DNA of 53,468 nucleotides, taken from assembly GCA_032358255.1 (NCBI GenBank), contig JAULBX010025997.1, forward strand, positions 1 through 53,468. Direction: 5' to 3'. The position numbers and the translations under genes are program-made. Shown here piece by piece: positions 1 through 11,507 of this stretch (the first letter of the stretch is position 1; every line of letters begins with the position of its first letter). This stretch comes from Heterotrichella gracilis (Eukaryota; Sar; Xanthophyceae; Tribonematales; Xanthonemataceae). The notes below the pieces were generated by a model. The model had not been told where the DNA came from and did no database searches. It worked only from the letters and a program-made list of their open reading frames with translations.

Positions 1-1781
1 CACAACAGGCTGTAGGGTTTGACCTAGGTTGTAGGGCTTGACCGAGTGGCGCTGGTGTTGATTGTCAAATGCGGCGCTTCGTGATACTTTTTAGCAAAGG
101 AAAGAGCAAACGGGCTGGTGAGCAAGTACTGTCTAGGTTGCATTTCTCCTGCCATACCACCCCTCCCTGACCTGGAATTACTGTAAGTTTCATGTTGCAC
201 ACAATGCATGCGCCTTGTCATGTAGTTGTAGCCTTCCCAGTTCACCACCGCTGTGCACTTGCAAGTTCTCTGCACTTGGTTTCCTTCACCATGGTCTAAG
301 ATTTCCGGGAACTAGCTTACACTGACAATGAGTGTGGTGCAACAGCAGGAAGGGGAGGGCTGGGAGCACCGGGGCCATCTGGAGCAGCGGGAGCCCCGCA
401 CGCAGGTATGTTTTACGAGTATTGAAGTTGGTCCTTAGCAAGTAATACCCTGCTTTGCCGATAGTGCTTTCAAAAAGACATTTTTTTACTTTGGACATTT
501 TTTTTTTTTGGGATTTTGGATATATTCAATTTGGTCCTTCTTGCCTGATTGTTTTCCTCCTATAAGTATATAAGTACGAGCCATACACACTTACCTACGG
601 TGTATCACCCTAGCATTTTGTATGACACTGAAACCTCATTGGTGTGCATTCGACATATGAAGGCAGCTAAATCAGCCTTGATATATCTTCAGCTTTTGTT
701 TTTTAGGCCAGTTAGGCCAGTTTATCTTTATCCTTAAAAACACATCCTCATTTTAGCTTTAAACCTTGCTGCTTCAAGTTTATCTCTATCCTTTTAATCC
801 TTTTCGTGTACCCATGGACGGACCGGTTCATCATTTATCTCTATCTTTCAGTTTTTGAGCCCAAATATGTTTACCTCTCAAGGTTTTTATCCTCTTTTAA
901 GCCTATATAGCCTATATAGCCTATATTTGCCTTCATGGGTCGATGTTCATGTAGTTCATGCTGAACTCACTTTGCGATGCCACCACCTACACCACCCTTG
1001 AAGGAACATGTGGCTACAAGTTGCTTGCAGCAGGGGTGGTGGCATTGCAGAATGAGCTAGCATGAACACCGGTGAGATTATGTGTGCCAGGGTGATATCT
1101 AGGTGGATACAACAAGTACTTACCAGTGTGGAGAGTCACCAATATTCTTGTCATTCAGTTCTTAGCTCAAAACCAAATCTGACGCGTGCGGTGGATGCCT
1201 AAGCTTCCGGCGGTGTTGAACATATAACTCTACCCCTTTTGCCGCTGCCAATTGCTTGACAGGAGTGATTTAAATAGCTTTGTAATGCCGGTCAAACAAT
1301 GACACCACCATCAACACATCATTGAAGTCCACGCAAGTTGGGAACTTACCGGATCCGTGACATGCAGGGCCGTCCAACGCACAAGACCGCTCCCCAAATT
1401 CCTCCAGGGGGTCAAGACCACATGCCCCAGGAGCCCAACCTGGTCACGATGATGCACCCCAAGCCGAGACTCCCCCTGGATCCGGCGTCTCAATGGACAC
1501 TTCAGCGACCACTTAGAAGGGTTAGTCTATTAGCGAATTGGGGATGGGAGGCTGAATCCCAGTGGGCAAGAAGTGCCACTTAAGTGCTAGTTCCACTTAG
1601 CTTTGCCAAACACGATTCAAAGCCATTCCCATCAGTGTGCCATTTAACACGATGATCGATCTGATGTGATTGCATTTGTTCATTCAAATGTGTAACCTTA
1701 CAAAAGCTGCAGCCGGAAATGGTATTCATGAGGACTGCAAATGCATTAAATGTGACTTGCACATGTCATGACGCAACCTTG

Positions 1782-2286
1782 GTGATGCGGGACTGTTAGT
1801 GAAAATACTGGATTTGATTGATTGGAACATTGATAGCCAGTATTCCATTGGAGAACTTGGCAAGACACAATTGTGACATTGATTAGATCCTTATATTCAA
1901 AACAGTTTGTAGCTGATGAGGGTATTTTGATTCAGCTGCACTGTACAGTTTTATGGTACATGTACCATAGAACGGTTATGATACATGATGCAAGCTTACG
2001 CTTTTTGGCTGTATGATAGTAAATATTCCTAGAAGTGGACTTAGCGTGGCCCTAGGCGCGTCATGGTGTACGCGGAGTTAGCGCTCTGTCATGCAGCTTT
2101 GGAGTACGGCAGCATTGTGTGTTATCGGTTTGATTTTCAATACTTCAAAGTTTGTTTTCCTGCATGAACTGATCAAGATGAATCATGGTATTGACTGTGA
2201 TATATGCAGCGTTCGCAGGTGCTCGCTTCTCACATGAGACGGGAGGTACTGATGCGGGACTGTTACTGAAAATACTGGATATGATT
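1782..2286 (+). repeat. Direct repeat of about 38 bp, 468 bp apart
   Basis: The segment beginning gatgcgggactgtta at 1782-1819 recurs with few changes at 2250-2286. No coding sense or transposon ends were seen. It may mark a larger decayed tandem duplication. Confidence 0.7.
1952..1969. repeat. 18-bp perfect palindrome
   Basis: TATGGTACATGTACCATA equals its own reverse complement. It lies in sequence without genes. A role as a binding site is possible but nothing else supports it. Confidence 0.7.
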
Positions 2287-3166
2287 CACTGTTCATGTGT
2301 CGTGCGCCCAGGTCTCCCAATACCTTATGTCATGCATGAAATCCAGGCTGGATCCCCACGGTGACCCTTGCCTTCCTCTTGGACCAAGCAGTCGCCAGGC
2401 GCCAAACGCAGTCTGCAATTTGAGTGCATTGCAGGTCCAAGCAGTGTGTTGAATCAAGCATTACATTGCATCAATTCCAGTGTAATAGTACACAATAGTA
2501 CAATTTCAAACTATTTTTAAAAATGGATGTTACTGTGCGCATGCGCAACTTAGTCCTGCGCCGCCATCCTATTACCTCGAGCCAAATACAATCAGTATTG
2601 GACAGGGGAGGATCATTTCAAGTGGTGTGTGGAACCAAAACATATTGCAAATTAGTAAAGCGCAAGGGAAACCAACGTACCAGTTTTTGGGTTGCAGATG
2701 GTCCATAAACCCTGACTAGCTAAATACCCTGGAGCCACTGATTTTGCATGCAGCCGCCCCAAAGCCCCACCCCAAAGCTGATTTCCACTTTGCAAAGTGG
2801 CAGCAACAACCGCCAAAAAAACAGAGCGCCGAAAAGAAAGCAAGATACCAATGCAACACACGACCGGCAAAGTAGGGCCTTGTACATAACCAAGAACTAG
2901 CACCTTGGAAACATGTTCATGTTAAACTGGCGCTGCCACACCAGCAGCGCACTGTGCAATGCCTACCTAAAACCACCGACATGCTTGCCTCTCCTCCCCC
3001 AACCATTCCCGGAAAGGTCGCATATGCATAGGTACTCAGGCCAGCACCATCCCTCCGCAAATTGTAATTTGCCACCTCGCCACCCAAACAAGTCACCCGA
3101 TTGCCTGAACCCCAGACTTCCCACCAAACAATATGCCACATTGCAACGGCGGCCTTACCGTTATCC

Positions 3167-6100
3167 TCACCCTCCCACCGACCCATGCCCATTCATTGCC
3201 CGCCCAGCACCCCCCACAACGCTGGCGCCCCGCCGCGCCCCCCGCCGCTGGAACCACCTCCCCACCCCCCACCTACGCTTGCTCCCCACCCCATGCAGCA
3301 TGTCCAGACCCTCCAGCTCCTGTTCCACACCCACCCGCAGCCACCCCGCCCACCGCAAGCCCCAGAACAAAACCCCGTTGAGGGTAACAGTCCAGGCGCA
3401 GATGCAGAGCGCGCCCAAAATTTGGATCCCCAGCTGGCGGCCGCTGCCCCCGTAAAACACGCCCCAATCATTAGCGTCCTGCAAAGCAAATATACATATA
3501 GATATTTTTTTTGCATCCCCAATTCTCTACCCAATCCCCAGTGAACCACAGCCCAGCCGCTGGCGACATTCCAAAATAATCCAATTGGATCAAAACATGA
3601 TGTCAGGATGTAATTGAAATCAAATTTTGACCCTAGTAGGATTGCAAAACGATCAAGCAAAAATTCATCTGATAATGTACCCATCTGCAAACGACAACCC
3701 TCCCCTCCTCCGCAAGTTACACATCCCCCACCACTCACCTGGCCATACACCACTTGCACTTGCTGCTGCGTGGCGAAAAAGCCCACCGCCACCAGGCCCC
3801 ACACCCCGCCCACCAGATGCACAGCAACCGAGTCCAAGGGGTCATCAATGCGCACCCTGCGCAGTAGTCGGGAGGCACCGGCGCACAGCAGCGCCGCTAT
3901 CAGCCCCACAACCACTGCGCGGGGGCACAAAAGAAGGGGTTTCAGAGCTGCGCAAGGGCCCAGAGTCGGGTACATTGGGCCACGGACGGGTGGACAGATT
4001 GTGGGGGGGGGTCATGGGCACTGCGCGTGGTTGGTTTGCAGCCTCTGCAGTAGGCGGGAGGCCCCAGCACACAGCAGCGCGGCTATCAGCCCCACAACCA
4101 CTGCGCGGGGGCAAAACAGAAGGGGTTTCAGAGCTGCGCAGGGGCCAGGGTCGGATACATTAGGCCATCGAGCGGTGGACACCGCGGTCATTGACACAAT
4201 AGCTACCAGGATGCCATGAGGAGTATGGCTGCGACATCACCAGGCTCCCTCAGGAGTATGGGCAACACCAGGGACACCATACCCCCCAGGGGCCCCCACC
4301 CCCCCTCCCCACCCACACCCCACACCCACACACCCTGCACCACCGCACCACCACCCCCAATCCCCATCACCACACAAACCACAGCCCTCCCCACCATCAC
4401 CGCACCTGCCGCGTACGCCTGCATCACCGCACACCCCGCATTCATGGACACCAGCGCCACCAGAATGCCGTGCAGCATGGCAGCCACATCCCCAGGCTCG
4501 CCCAGCAGCATGGCCAGGGTGAGGGAGGTCATCCCACCCGTGGAAGCTGCCAATGTGACGTTGATAGCTATGGATGCCGCTGTGCGCATGCATCCGTAGA
4601 AGCACTGGGTGGAGCCGGAGGTGGCGCCATACCTGTGGTGGGGTGGGGAGGGGGGGGGTCAGGAGTGAGTGATGTGGGAGTTCATGAGTGGGTGGTGCGT
4701 GGGGTTTTTTTTGAGCGATAGGATGAGATTTATGTGTGCATAGAAGCTGCCAATGTGACGTTGATGGCTATGGATGCCGCTGTGCGCATGCACCCCTAGA
4801 AGCACTGGGTGGAGCCGGAGGTGGCGCCATACCTGGGGTGGTGGGGTGGTGGAGGTGGGAACAGGGCGGTGTGTGTGTGCGTGTGTGTGGGAGGCAATAT
4901 ATGCGTGAGATTATGGACGCTTCCAGGTATTTGTGTTGATTGCGATGGTTGCCACTGTGCACCTGCATTTGCAGAAGCACTGGGGAGTTGTGGAGGCGCT
5001 GCAAGCTAGGGTTCTTTTACAGGGGTTTGGCAGGGTTTCCGAGCACATCTCACCATCCAAACCACAGTATGAAAGTGCCCAGCGCCTGGAAGGCAGGGTT
5101 GCACCCCGGCATCTCAATCACCTCCCCATCCACGGTGAATCGCCCCGTGCGTGGGCCCAAGATGGCGGCCGCAACCAGCGCAGCACCGCCACCTGTGTGG
5201 GGAAAACGGCTGTGAGAATGCAGGGTGCATGTAGGATATATAGTGGGTTATCGGCACAAGGACTTTTGTACATCACTGCGATGAAAAGAGGTGCATGTAG
5301 GGTCTTCAGGGGTAGTGATGTAGGGGGAATCGTAGGGTACAGTCGCCCCTGTGCTGGGCCAGGCCCACATAATGACGGTGGCTGCCACCAACCCCGTGCG
5401 GCTAGGAGGGCGCGTGCGTGATCAATTTAGGACGATTAATCTACATTGGGTGGGCGTGGTCAATTTTGGGTGATCAGCCTGAAACGGGGTTCGCATGATT
5501 ATGGTGCTATGCCTGCATCCAACTCAATGCCCTGTTTACCTGCATAGTGCCTTAAAATGCGGCAATATGCAGTAGAACAATAACGCATCCCCATCCCCAA
5601 CCCCCACCTGTCACGTGAATCACCCCGCTCCCAGCAAAATCGATAAGCCACATGCTGTCCCCCGGTAGGGAAGCCTCAGGTTGGCCGCTCTCACAGTCCA
5701 CCCTGTAAGCCGATAGCCAGCCCTGGGTGGACCACACCCAGTGCGCCACCACAGGAAAGCAGAATCCAGTCATGAAGATGGAGTAGACGACGTAGGACCT
5801 GCAGGGGAGGGTTTTGTTAGGGTTTGTTTGGAGCTTGCCCTTGCTTAGGGTTTTTTGTTAACTAGGGTCAGTCAGGGTTGCAAGCGCCACCCGCCCCCAG
5901 TGCGCCATCATCAAAAGCACAAAGCAGTCATGCAGATGGAGTAGTGACACAGGACCTGCAGGGGAGGAGGGTTTGGGTATATGTGCTGGGGTAGATGTGA
6001 GGGTTCGTGGTGAATGAGGATTTGATTAGGGTTTGGGGTAGCACTGGTTGAGTGTGCTGCGGCCGCGCCATTCAACCCCCAATCTGAGCTGCGCCCGCTC

Positions 6101-7931
6101 CGCCTATGGCTCCACGACAGAAATTGTCACCGCCAGTGCGCTGCGCCTCCATCCCCACATCCACACCTCCCTCCACGCATGCACCCTTTCACCCACCGAA
6201 CCAGCACCCTCGCACCCACCACACCAACAGCCTCCACCCACCCACCCACCCACCTGAGCTGCGCCCACTCCGCTGTCGGCCCCGAGACAATGGTCACTGC
6301 CAGTGCGCTGCATGCCCACCCCCACATTCACACCACCCTCCACCCACCGGACCAGCACCCTCCCACCCACCACCGCCTAGAACCTTCCCCACCCCCCATC
6401 TGAGCTGCGCCCCCTCCGCTATCGCCCTCGATACAATGCATTGGGTGATATATACCACTGCCAGTGCACTGCTCGCTCACCCCACATCCACACCACCCTT
6501 CGTGCATGTAGGCCTACGCCCCCCTCACCCTGGCATCCACCCGCCCCATGCACCTCGCCCCCCCCCCCCCCCGCCCGACCCCCCCCCCCCCCGGCCAGCC
6601 ACCCGCCCCCGGCCCCCCGCCCCCCCCCCCCCCCCCCACACCCACCTGAGCTGCGCCCGCTCGGCTATAGCCCCCGATACAATGGTCACCGCTAGGGCGC
6701 TGCGCGCCCACCCCCACATCCATATGCCCAGCTGCTTTAGGGTGAGGTCATCGAACCCTATCAGGAAGAAGTGGCTGTAACCGATGAAGCTGCTCTGGCA
6801 GGGCTTGCCTGCGTGGGGAGAGCACATCGTAAACGCTAAAAGTCCCTAGCAAAACAACCCTAAGTGGAGGTTGTATACCCTAGGATCCTGCGCACGTGTG
6901 CGTGGACACGAAGAACCCTAGAAAAGTGGGACCCTAGGTAAGGGTATTTGAACCCAGTGGCTGCAGCCGATGCAGCAGCTGTGACAGGGCTTGGCTGCGG
7001 GGTACTTACCGCACGTGCTGTTAGTGCGCGTGTAGTGCGTGTGGGGTGGGTGGGTGGGTAGGCGGTGTGTGCAGGCGTGGGTACTGGTGGTGGTGTGTGA
7101 GTGCATGTGTGTGCTGTGTCTGGGTGGTGGTGGTGGTGTGGGTGTGGTGCAGGGGTGCCGTACCCATGACTGATATGACCCAGTCATCCACCACGTGTGG
7201 CTAGGGAGGTGTGGTGGGTGGTGGGTGGTGGGTGGTCGGTGGTGGGTGGGCTGGGGCGGGGCGGCGGTGGCGTAGTGTGTGGGGTGCGGGCGTGGTGGGT
7301 GCTGCAGGGTGGGTACCCACTGCCTGATACCCTGCTGAGGGTATGCACGCACCTGTCCTGAAGGCGTACCCAGTGGCCCACCACATGAGCGTCCCTATGC
7401 ACGTGTCTATCACGTTTTTTAGCAGGATGTTGCGGGTGTTCTTGAACCGCACGCTCCCCGCCTCCAGCATGCCGAAGCCGCACTGCACGCCCACCGCCCA
7501 CCGCCAAAGTGAGACACGAGGGTGGTACCATAAGGGTCTACTATACGACCAGTACCCAAGGCACGGGGGTTCGGAGACTCACGTGTGTGTCCACCAACAC
7601 AGGCTCTTTTGACAAGTCTAGCCAAATGAGTGCGGTTGTGGCAAAGATACCGGCACTACTTAGACGCGCGCTATCAACTGTTATAAGTATGACCCACGTC
7701 CAACATAAGGGTGTACAAGTGGGCGATATTTACCATATGCTGGTTGGGTGGTGTGCACGCCTAGTCGCATTCACATGGATGGTGGCTGGGCATATGTGAA
7801 TATGACGAGCTCACCTGCATGAAGAATATGAGGAATGCAGCCAGCAGCATCCATTCGATCGTGAGTTCGTCGTTGAGGTCTCCATTGATCGAGATGTCGA
7901 TCTGGGGTACCGAGGTCTGGTTTGCTTCCAT
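3167..7931 (-). CDS. AMT: Ammonium transporter (AMT/MEP/Rh family), 8 exons, 484 aa
   Basis: Plasma-membrane channel that takes up ammonium. Exons in transcription order: 7815-7931, 7353-7482, 6646-6808, 5608-5798, 5054-5192, 4406-4632, 3739-3914, 3167-3478. All junctions are GT..AG and phases close to 484 codons plus stop, within the usual 450-510 aa. Diagnostic stretches are [19 protein letters not shown] (about residues 36-54), [18 protein letters not shown], and WFGWYG, whose Trp is split across the exon 5/6 junction. The twin pore histidines are present: H198 in VIHVTGG and H355 in [10 protein letters not shown]. The C-terminal tail has [12 protein letters not shown], like the regulatory tail of the family, then ends in an Arg/Gly-rich low-complexity extension to the stop at 3167. 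I chose the Met at 7931 because it opens the exon carrying the first helix. Introns are packed with partial copies of exons 3, 4, 6 and 7. Confidence 0.93.
4040..4178 (-). repeat. Echo of AMT exon 7 start with its intron end
   Basis: Copy of the acceptor region and the first 58 bp of exon 7 (3739-3914). The acceptor gcgcag is intact and the copy exon start at 4100 reads [19 protein letters not shown]. Similarity continues into the preceding intron (to about 4178), so the duplicated unit spans the splice junction. Confidence 0.88.
4203..4290 (-). repeat. Echo of the middle/3' part of AMT exon 6
   Basis: Translates to [23 protein letters not shown], against [22 protein letters not shown] in the true exon. 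It lies downstream of exon 6 in transcription. The frame stays open over about 25 codons, so it is diverged but not badly broken. Confidence 0.8.
4742..4832 (-). repeat. Echo of AMT exon 6 start, carrying an in-frame stop
   Basis: Near-identical copy of the first 90 bp of exon 6 (4406-4632) with an intact AG acceptor just before 4832. It reads [11 protein letters not shown] and then TAG at 4796-4798, where the true exon has TAC (Tyr). Inclusion would truncate the transporter in mid-protein. It lies in intron 5, upstream of the true exon. Confidence 0.9.
5885..5965 (-). repeat. Echo of the 5' part of AMT exon 4
   Basis: Resembles 5735-5810 (start of exon 4 and its acceptor) and lies upstream of it in transcription. 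The acceptor context cctgcagg is intact, but the coding part has indels. Confidence 0.75.
6083..6492 (-). repeat. Three echoes of the 3' half of AMT exon 3
   Basis: Copies of the segment coding [19 protein letters not shown] lie downstream of the real exon 3 (6646-6808) at 6399-6492, 6253-6330 and 6083-6162. The 6253 copy keeps the GT donor. In the other two the donor dinucleotide is changed (catctgag and aatctgag instead of cacctgag on the + strand). C-rich and CCCA-rich simple sequence separates the copies. Confidence 0.85.
6558..6637. repeat. Poly-C / CCCCG low-complexity tract inside AMT intron 3
   Basis: Several C runs of 10-18 nt are broken only by single G or A bases. It is likely to slip during replication and sequencing, so its length in the assembly is unreliable. 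Confidence 0.8.
7055..7280. repeat. G/T-rich minisatellite in AMT intron 2
   Basis: Irregular GGTGGGTGGT-type repeats on the + strand (CCACCC on the coding strand) fill most of the intron between exons 2 and 3. They are low complexity and not coding. Confidence 0.7.
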
Positions 7932-9453
7932 CCGGTTCCGGAACCCCCTGTTGGGCACCCCAGGTACCCACCGCCGCTACAGTACTTGAGATCTGCCCCG
8001 TGCTATGGCCCAAACAAATGAAGACTTGTTATACAACAACATCCTTCCATTTTTCACGCCTGGCAACAAAGGCTCTTCCGTTGCCACTCCCTAAGGTCCC
8101 AAATTGGGCATCACGTTTTCAGCTAGCCCCCCTCGGCATGAACCCAATGGGTCCATGTGCGTGTACAACGTCGCAGATCGAGGCCTAGCTTGAAAGGTGG
8201 GTTGGAAGAAAGAGGGACCACGTGCAATCGAAGCCTATATTTGCCTGCCGTTGCCTTCGTCTGTTGACATTCGTGGCACAATTGGCTCAGAGCTCAGCTG
8301 ACTCAGCACGTGCGATTACTTCCCAACGGCACATTCCAGTGCATTCCGCCTCAATACGTTATAAGCAACGGTTGGGCTTTTCCGACGCGCACTGCGGGGA
8401 ACGAAGGGCTTGCACCGCTTACAGACCCAACGGGCGTTAGATGCAAGCACTGGGCGTTGGCAACGGTGTGCACACCGCTAGATCCAGCAGGGCTTTGTAG
8501 GGTTTAGGGTTCACCTTGCACAGGCAACTGGGCTAGGGTGTGCACTGGGCAGTGGCACCTAGAACCTGGGCACTGCTTCTTGGCTTGGGTCATGCCAAGC
8601 ACGTAGCAGGTGGCCCTTTGGACTGTTGCTTACCAACAGATCCTGGACCCAAATTTGACAAGGGCATGCACAACCCCAGAGCCTGCCCCGCTGCCCATAC
8701 GGCACCCCAACCCTGAACTCTAAACTTTATAACAGTGCCAAGGCGAGGCAGCGCGGCATTACAAAAAAATAAAAATAAAAGGGACGCAGTTGACAAGCAC
8801 TTGCGCAACCCAGAGCCTGTTTAGGGTTAAGGGTTTTTGGCCCAGCACCTGATGCTTGTAGTGCGCTGCCAAGACAACACCCATGTGCTAAAGCGAGGCA
8901 GCGCGGTACTACAAGAAAATAACAAAACGAACGCAGGTTGTGTATCCATGGCACACGGCAATAGCAGTCCAGCAGAAAACCTACTGGGCCAATACGGTTC
9001 GTGTTTGATTGCCAACGCCCCACCGTCAGTGCACTCGGCGCCCTTCTTAAACACGGCCCACTGAACACCCATTGAAACATGGTCCCTAAAGCTACATCAG
9101 TGCCTTCACCCCTCCTTGACATCAGCTTTGGGCTTCTCAACAGGCCGTGAATGGATGACTGATAAGCATCTGCTGTTTACTCCATGCCCCACCATCAATA
9201 CACCCACCATTCCTCCCAAAACAAGATTCATTGACGACCATTTCACAATAAAAATGTGTGGTCCCTACAGCTACAGTCAGTGCCTTCACCTCAACTGGCT
9301 GTGGGTTCATGGGCTGTGCCATGGCAGCCGAGCAGCCTGTCGTATTCCACCCCCACTTCACCGTCAGTGCACCTAGCAGTCCTGCCCAGAAAGTCCTCAT
9401 TTCTGACCATGTCCCTGTGACAAAAAAAAAATGTGGTCCCTAGGGAGCTGCAC
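7932..9453. other. Gene-free interval with a tandem array at its left end of the reductase gene
   Basis: Upstream of the transporter start and downstream of the reductase stop, so it should hold the transporter promoter and the reductase 3' UTR. No protein domain was recognised in its open frames. A repeat pair (about 8640-8770 and 8793-8920) and a three-unit array (about 8900-9450) occupy the right half. Confidence 0.6.
8640..8925. repeat. Two-unit tandem repeat, about 154 bp per unit
   Basis: Segments with caagggcatgcacaacccc.. and gccaaggcgaggcagcgcgg (8650-8770) recur as caagcacttgcgcaaccc.. and gctaaagcgaggcagcgcgg (8797-8910). Divergence is moderate. It lies downstream of the reductase gene. 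Confidence 0.65.
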
Positions 9454-9500
9454 CTATGACAATGCCTGCACCCCCTCCTCGACATCAGCTTCAGCGTGAA
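8990..9500 (-). repeat. Three-unit tandem array containing echoes of the reductase C-terminus
   Basis: The landmark ggtccct occurs at 9081, 9259 and 9434, so units are about 175-178 bp. The rightmost unit overlaps the true end of the last exon (stop at 9454). The other two carry decayed copies of the sequence around the stop codon (9085-9130 and 9263-9300), downstream of the gene. This is the exon-echo pattern at a transcript end instead of a splice site. Confidence 0.7.
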
Positions 9501-11507
9501 CTGGGTTTGGGTGGATGACTGCATCATACACAGCGGAGTAGTCTGTGTTGTCCAGCCCCCGCTCCACTGTGGATGCACACACATCCTCCAGGCCCTGCAG
9601 CAAGGAGGTTGACAGCCCTGCTGCCACAGCCTCCTCTTTGAACAACCGCACGTCCTTCAGGAGGTGCTGCACAAGGGGAGCAGGGGGTCGGTCGATTCTA
9701 AGGGATAACCCAGAGGAATGGCAGTCCATTGTTCGTTTTTGTTTATTGCTTTTGCATACATGAATCGTTCCAAACTTTTCCACAGCACCTCGCCAATGGT
9801 AATGCATAGGATCGCATGGGCATGCAATCATTCTGCTGCCAGATGATGGACTTGGATTTTGAAGCGGCACGTCTTAGGGTTTAGGTTAAACCACTCACCT
9901 TTGTGGGAAAGTTGGGATTGGAGTAGTCCCCGTCCAGCATGCGTTGCAGCTTCTTGTCAAAGGTGGGCGCATACAGGGCGCTGCCCCGCAGGATCTTCAT
10001 GAACTTTTCCACATCCACGCCGTTGCGCTCGACCAATCCCAAGGAAGTGGAGAACCCAACCTGGGGGACGCAACACACAAATAATGTGATTTAAACTCAG
10101 ATTAGAAGATATTGATCATCAACCAAAGAAAATTGTTGGCCTTTTATCCCAGGCAATTGAGTCAGCGGGGCCGGGTTTGGACCCACCATTACGAGGAGCA
10201 CCCTTTCACATGCGAGTGCGAATGCATGCACCCGATCCACCAACCCATCCACGTACCGTCAGGCTGGCGATCAGCTGGTTGAGCGAAAGCTTGACCGCCG
10301 CAGCACTGCCCACCTGCCCAATCCACTCGGGTGCCTGACCCAGCGCCAGGAGCACGGGCCAGGCAATGGAGTCTGCTGGGTCGGATTTGGACCCCACCAT
10401 TATCAGCAGGGTCCCTTTTTGGGCCTCGGGCAGGGATCCCAGCACGGGGGCCTCGATGTAATGCGCCCCTGCCGCCTCCACTGCCGCCGCAATGTCTTTG
10501 GTTTGCACAGGGCCTGGGGAAGGCAACAGGGGATGAGAAAAATGAGCATAAAAAGAATAGTGTGCATCGCTGGGGATGCCAAAGGAAGGGTTGGAATAAT
10601 GTATATATTTGATTATAAACAAGCTAAGAAACAACAGTAGACAAATCAAAGATATCCCCAGGGGTGTTAATATATAAACCAGGAATTATATTTTTTGTTT
10701 AACACCCCTGATATCCCTAATGCAGAACCCAAATGTACGAATGACGTCGCACCTATGGTCCCCATCTGCACCACCGTCTTCCCGGGGAGCGCCGCCCGCA
10801 CTTCCGGGGACAGCATCACCTCGGAGATGGCCCCCGCATCCGACAGCAGCAGCACAACCACATCCGCACCCCCCACCGCATCCGCGGCGCTGGCGGCCAC
10901 CGTGACACCCTCCTGGGCCAGGGGTTGGGTGGCTGCGGGTGTGCGGTTCCAGGCTGTGGTGGGGAAGCCCTGCTGCTGCAGGCGCAGCGCAAACTTGGCG
11001 CCTGCAAAAAGGGACAATTCAGTCAAGGTAACCCAGTAACCTGGACGTACTGGACCTTGTATTGTAGACCCCGCGTGAGTCTGTGTACGCATGGTCACTT
11101 AAACCCTAAACCCTAAACCCTGTAGGGTATGTGTACCCATGTGCCCTACCCATGACCGCAACGCCAAGCACCATCACCTTGGGCGCCTGCGGAAAGGGGA
11201 AAATGAGGCACATGGAAGGAGCAAGGAGCTTCTGTTTTGCGTACACAGCTCCACACAGCAACAATGCCCTTCAAGTGAGCACCTGTGTATACCTTGTGTC
11301 TTGTATTACTTAAGGCCATTGTTTTGGCCGATTCCGCACGGCGTTTTGCATAGGGTGCGCGAGTCCTAACCCATGCCGTATTAGATAGATCCTGATCCCA
11401 ACCCTTGCAAGGGTGGTTACAGTGTGTGTATGCGCCCTACCCATAAGCCCAATGCCGAGCACCGCCACCTTGGGCCTCGCCCCATCCCCTGCTGCTGCGC
11501 CATCCAT
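9454..11507 (-). CDS. GLYR: NADP-dependent glyoxylate/succinic-semialdehyde reductase-like (3-hydroxyisobutyrate dehydrogenase family), 5 exons, 315 aa
   Basis: Beta-hydroxyacid dehydrogenase that reduces aldehyde-acids such as glyoxylate or succinic semialdehyde. Exons: 11441-11507, 10753-11001, 10257-10513, 9899-10060, 9454-9666; phases close to 315 codons plus stop. The Rossmann motif GIGLMG is at residues 18-23, split after the last Met by intron 1. Substrate-loop EAPVLGS is at 126-132. Catalytic Lys180 sits in AVKLSLNQ, and the helical C-terminal domain ends FPTKHLLKDVRLFKEEA.... EAPVxGS and FP(L/T)KHxxKD favour the plant GLYR branch over mitochondrial HIBADH, which is inference from family memory. 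The start at 11507 gives a short leader; an in-frame Met at 11606 would add 33 residues and could supply a targeting peptide. Which is used is unresolved. Confidence 0.86.
10150..10206 (-). repeat. Echo of an internal part of reductase exon 3
   Basis: Resembles 10360-10415 (coding ...LLIMVGSKSDPADSIA...) and lies in the intron downstream of exon 3. Small indels break the frame. Confidence 0.7.
11143..11186 (-). repeat. Echo of reductase exon 1 (nucleotide-binding motif)
   Basis: In intron 1, a copy reads APKVMVLGVAVMG, against RPKVAVLGIGLMG in exon 1. It is followed by the same donor (gtaggg) and preceded by an AG at 11187-11188. The second glycine of GxGxxG is replaced by alanine, so a protein using this copy should bind NADP(H) poorly. 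It is 37 bp from AG to GT. Confidence 0.85.

Larger units (their letters stand above)
1..3166. other. Non-coding flank downstream of the ammonium transporter gene
   Basis: I found no convincing gene. Open frames here are short and show no recognisable domain. The stretch holds a short tandem of a 10-nt unit (agcctatat) near 900-930, a direct repeat (1782-1819 and 2250-2286) and an 18-bp palindrome (1952-1969), each listed separately. It may contain the 3' UTR of the minus-strand transporter, whose stop codon is at 3167-3169. Confidence 0.6.

Noticed and set aside
1338..1583. Open frames near 1.3-1.6 kb as a retroelement gag fragment
   Set aside because: They are short, Pro-rich and lack a zinc knuckle, protease or reverse transcriptase motif and terminal repeats.
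3101..3544. Long open frames on the + strand rich in Pro, His and Arg opposite AMT exon 8
   Set aside because: They are the antisense of GC-rich coding sequence; the minus strand carries recognisable transporter motifs.
6558..6637. Poly-C tract as a possible regulatory i-motif
   Set aside because: It lies in an intron among simple repeats between exon echoes. Homopolymer expansion explains it and nothing supports a role.
6106..6780. 224-codon Pro/His-rich + strand frame over the AMT exon 3 region
   Set aside because: It arises from C-rich simple repeats and the antisense of exon 3 copies, and has no domain.
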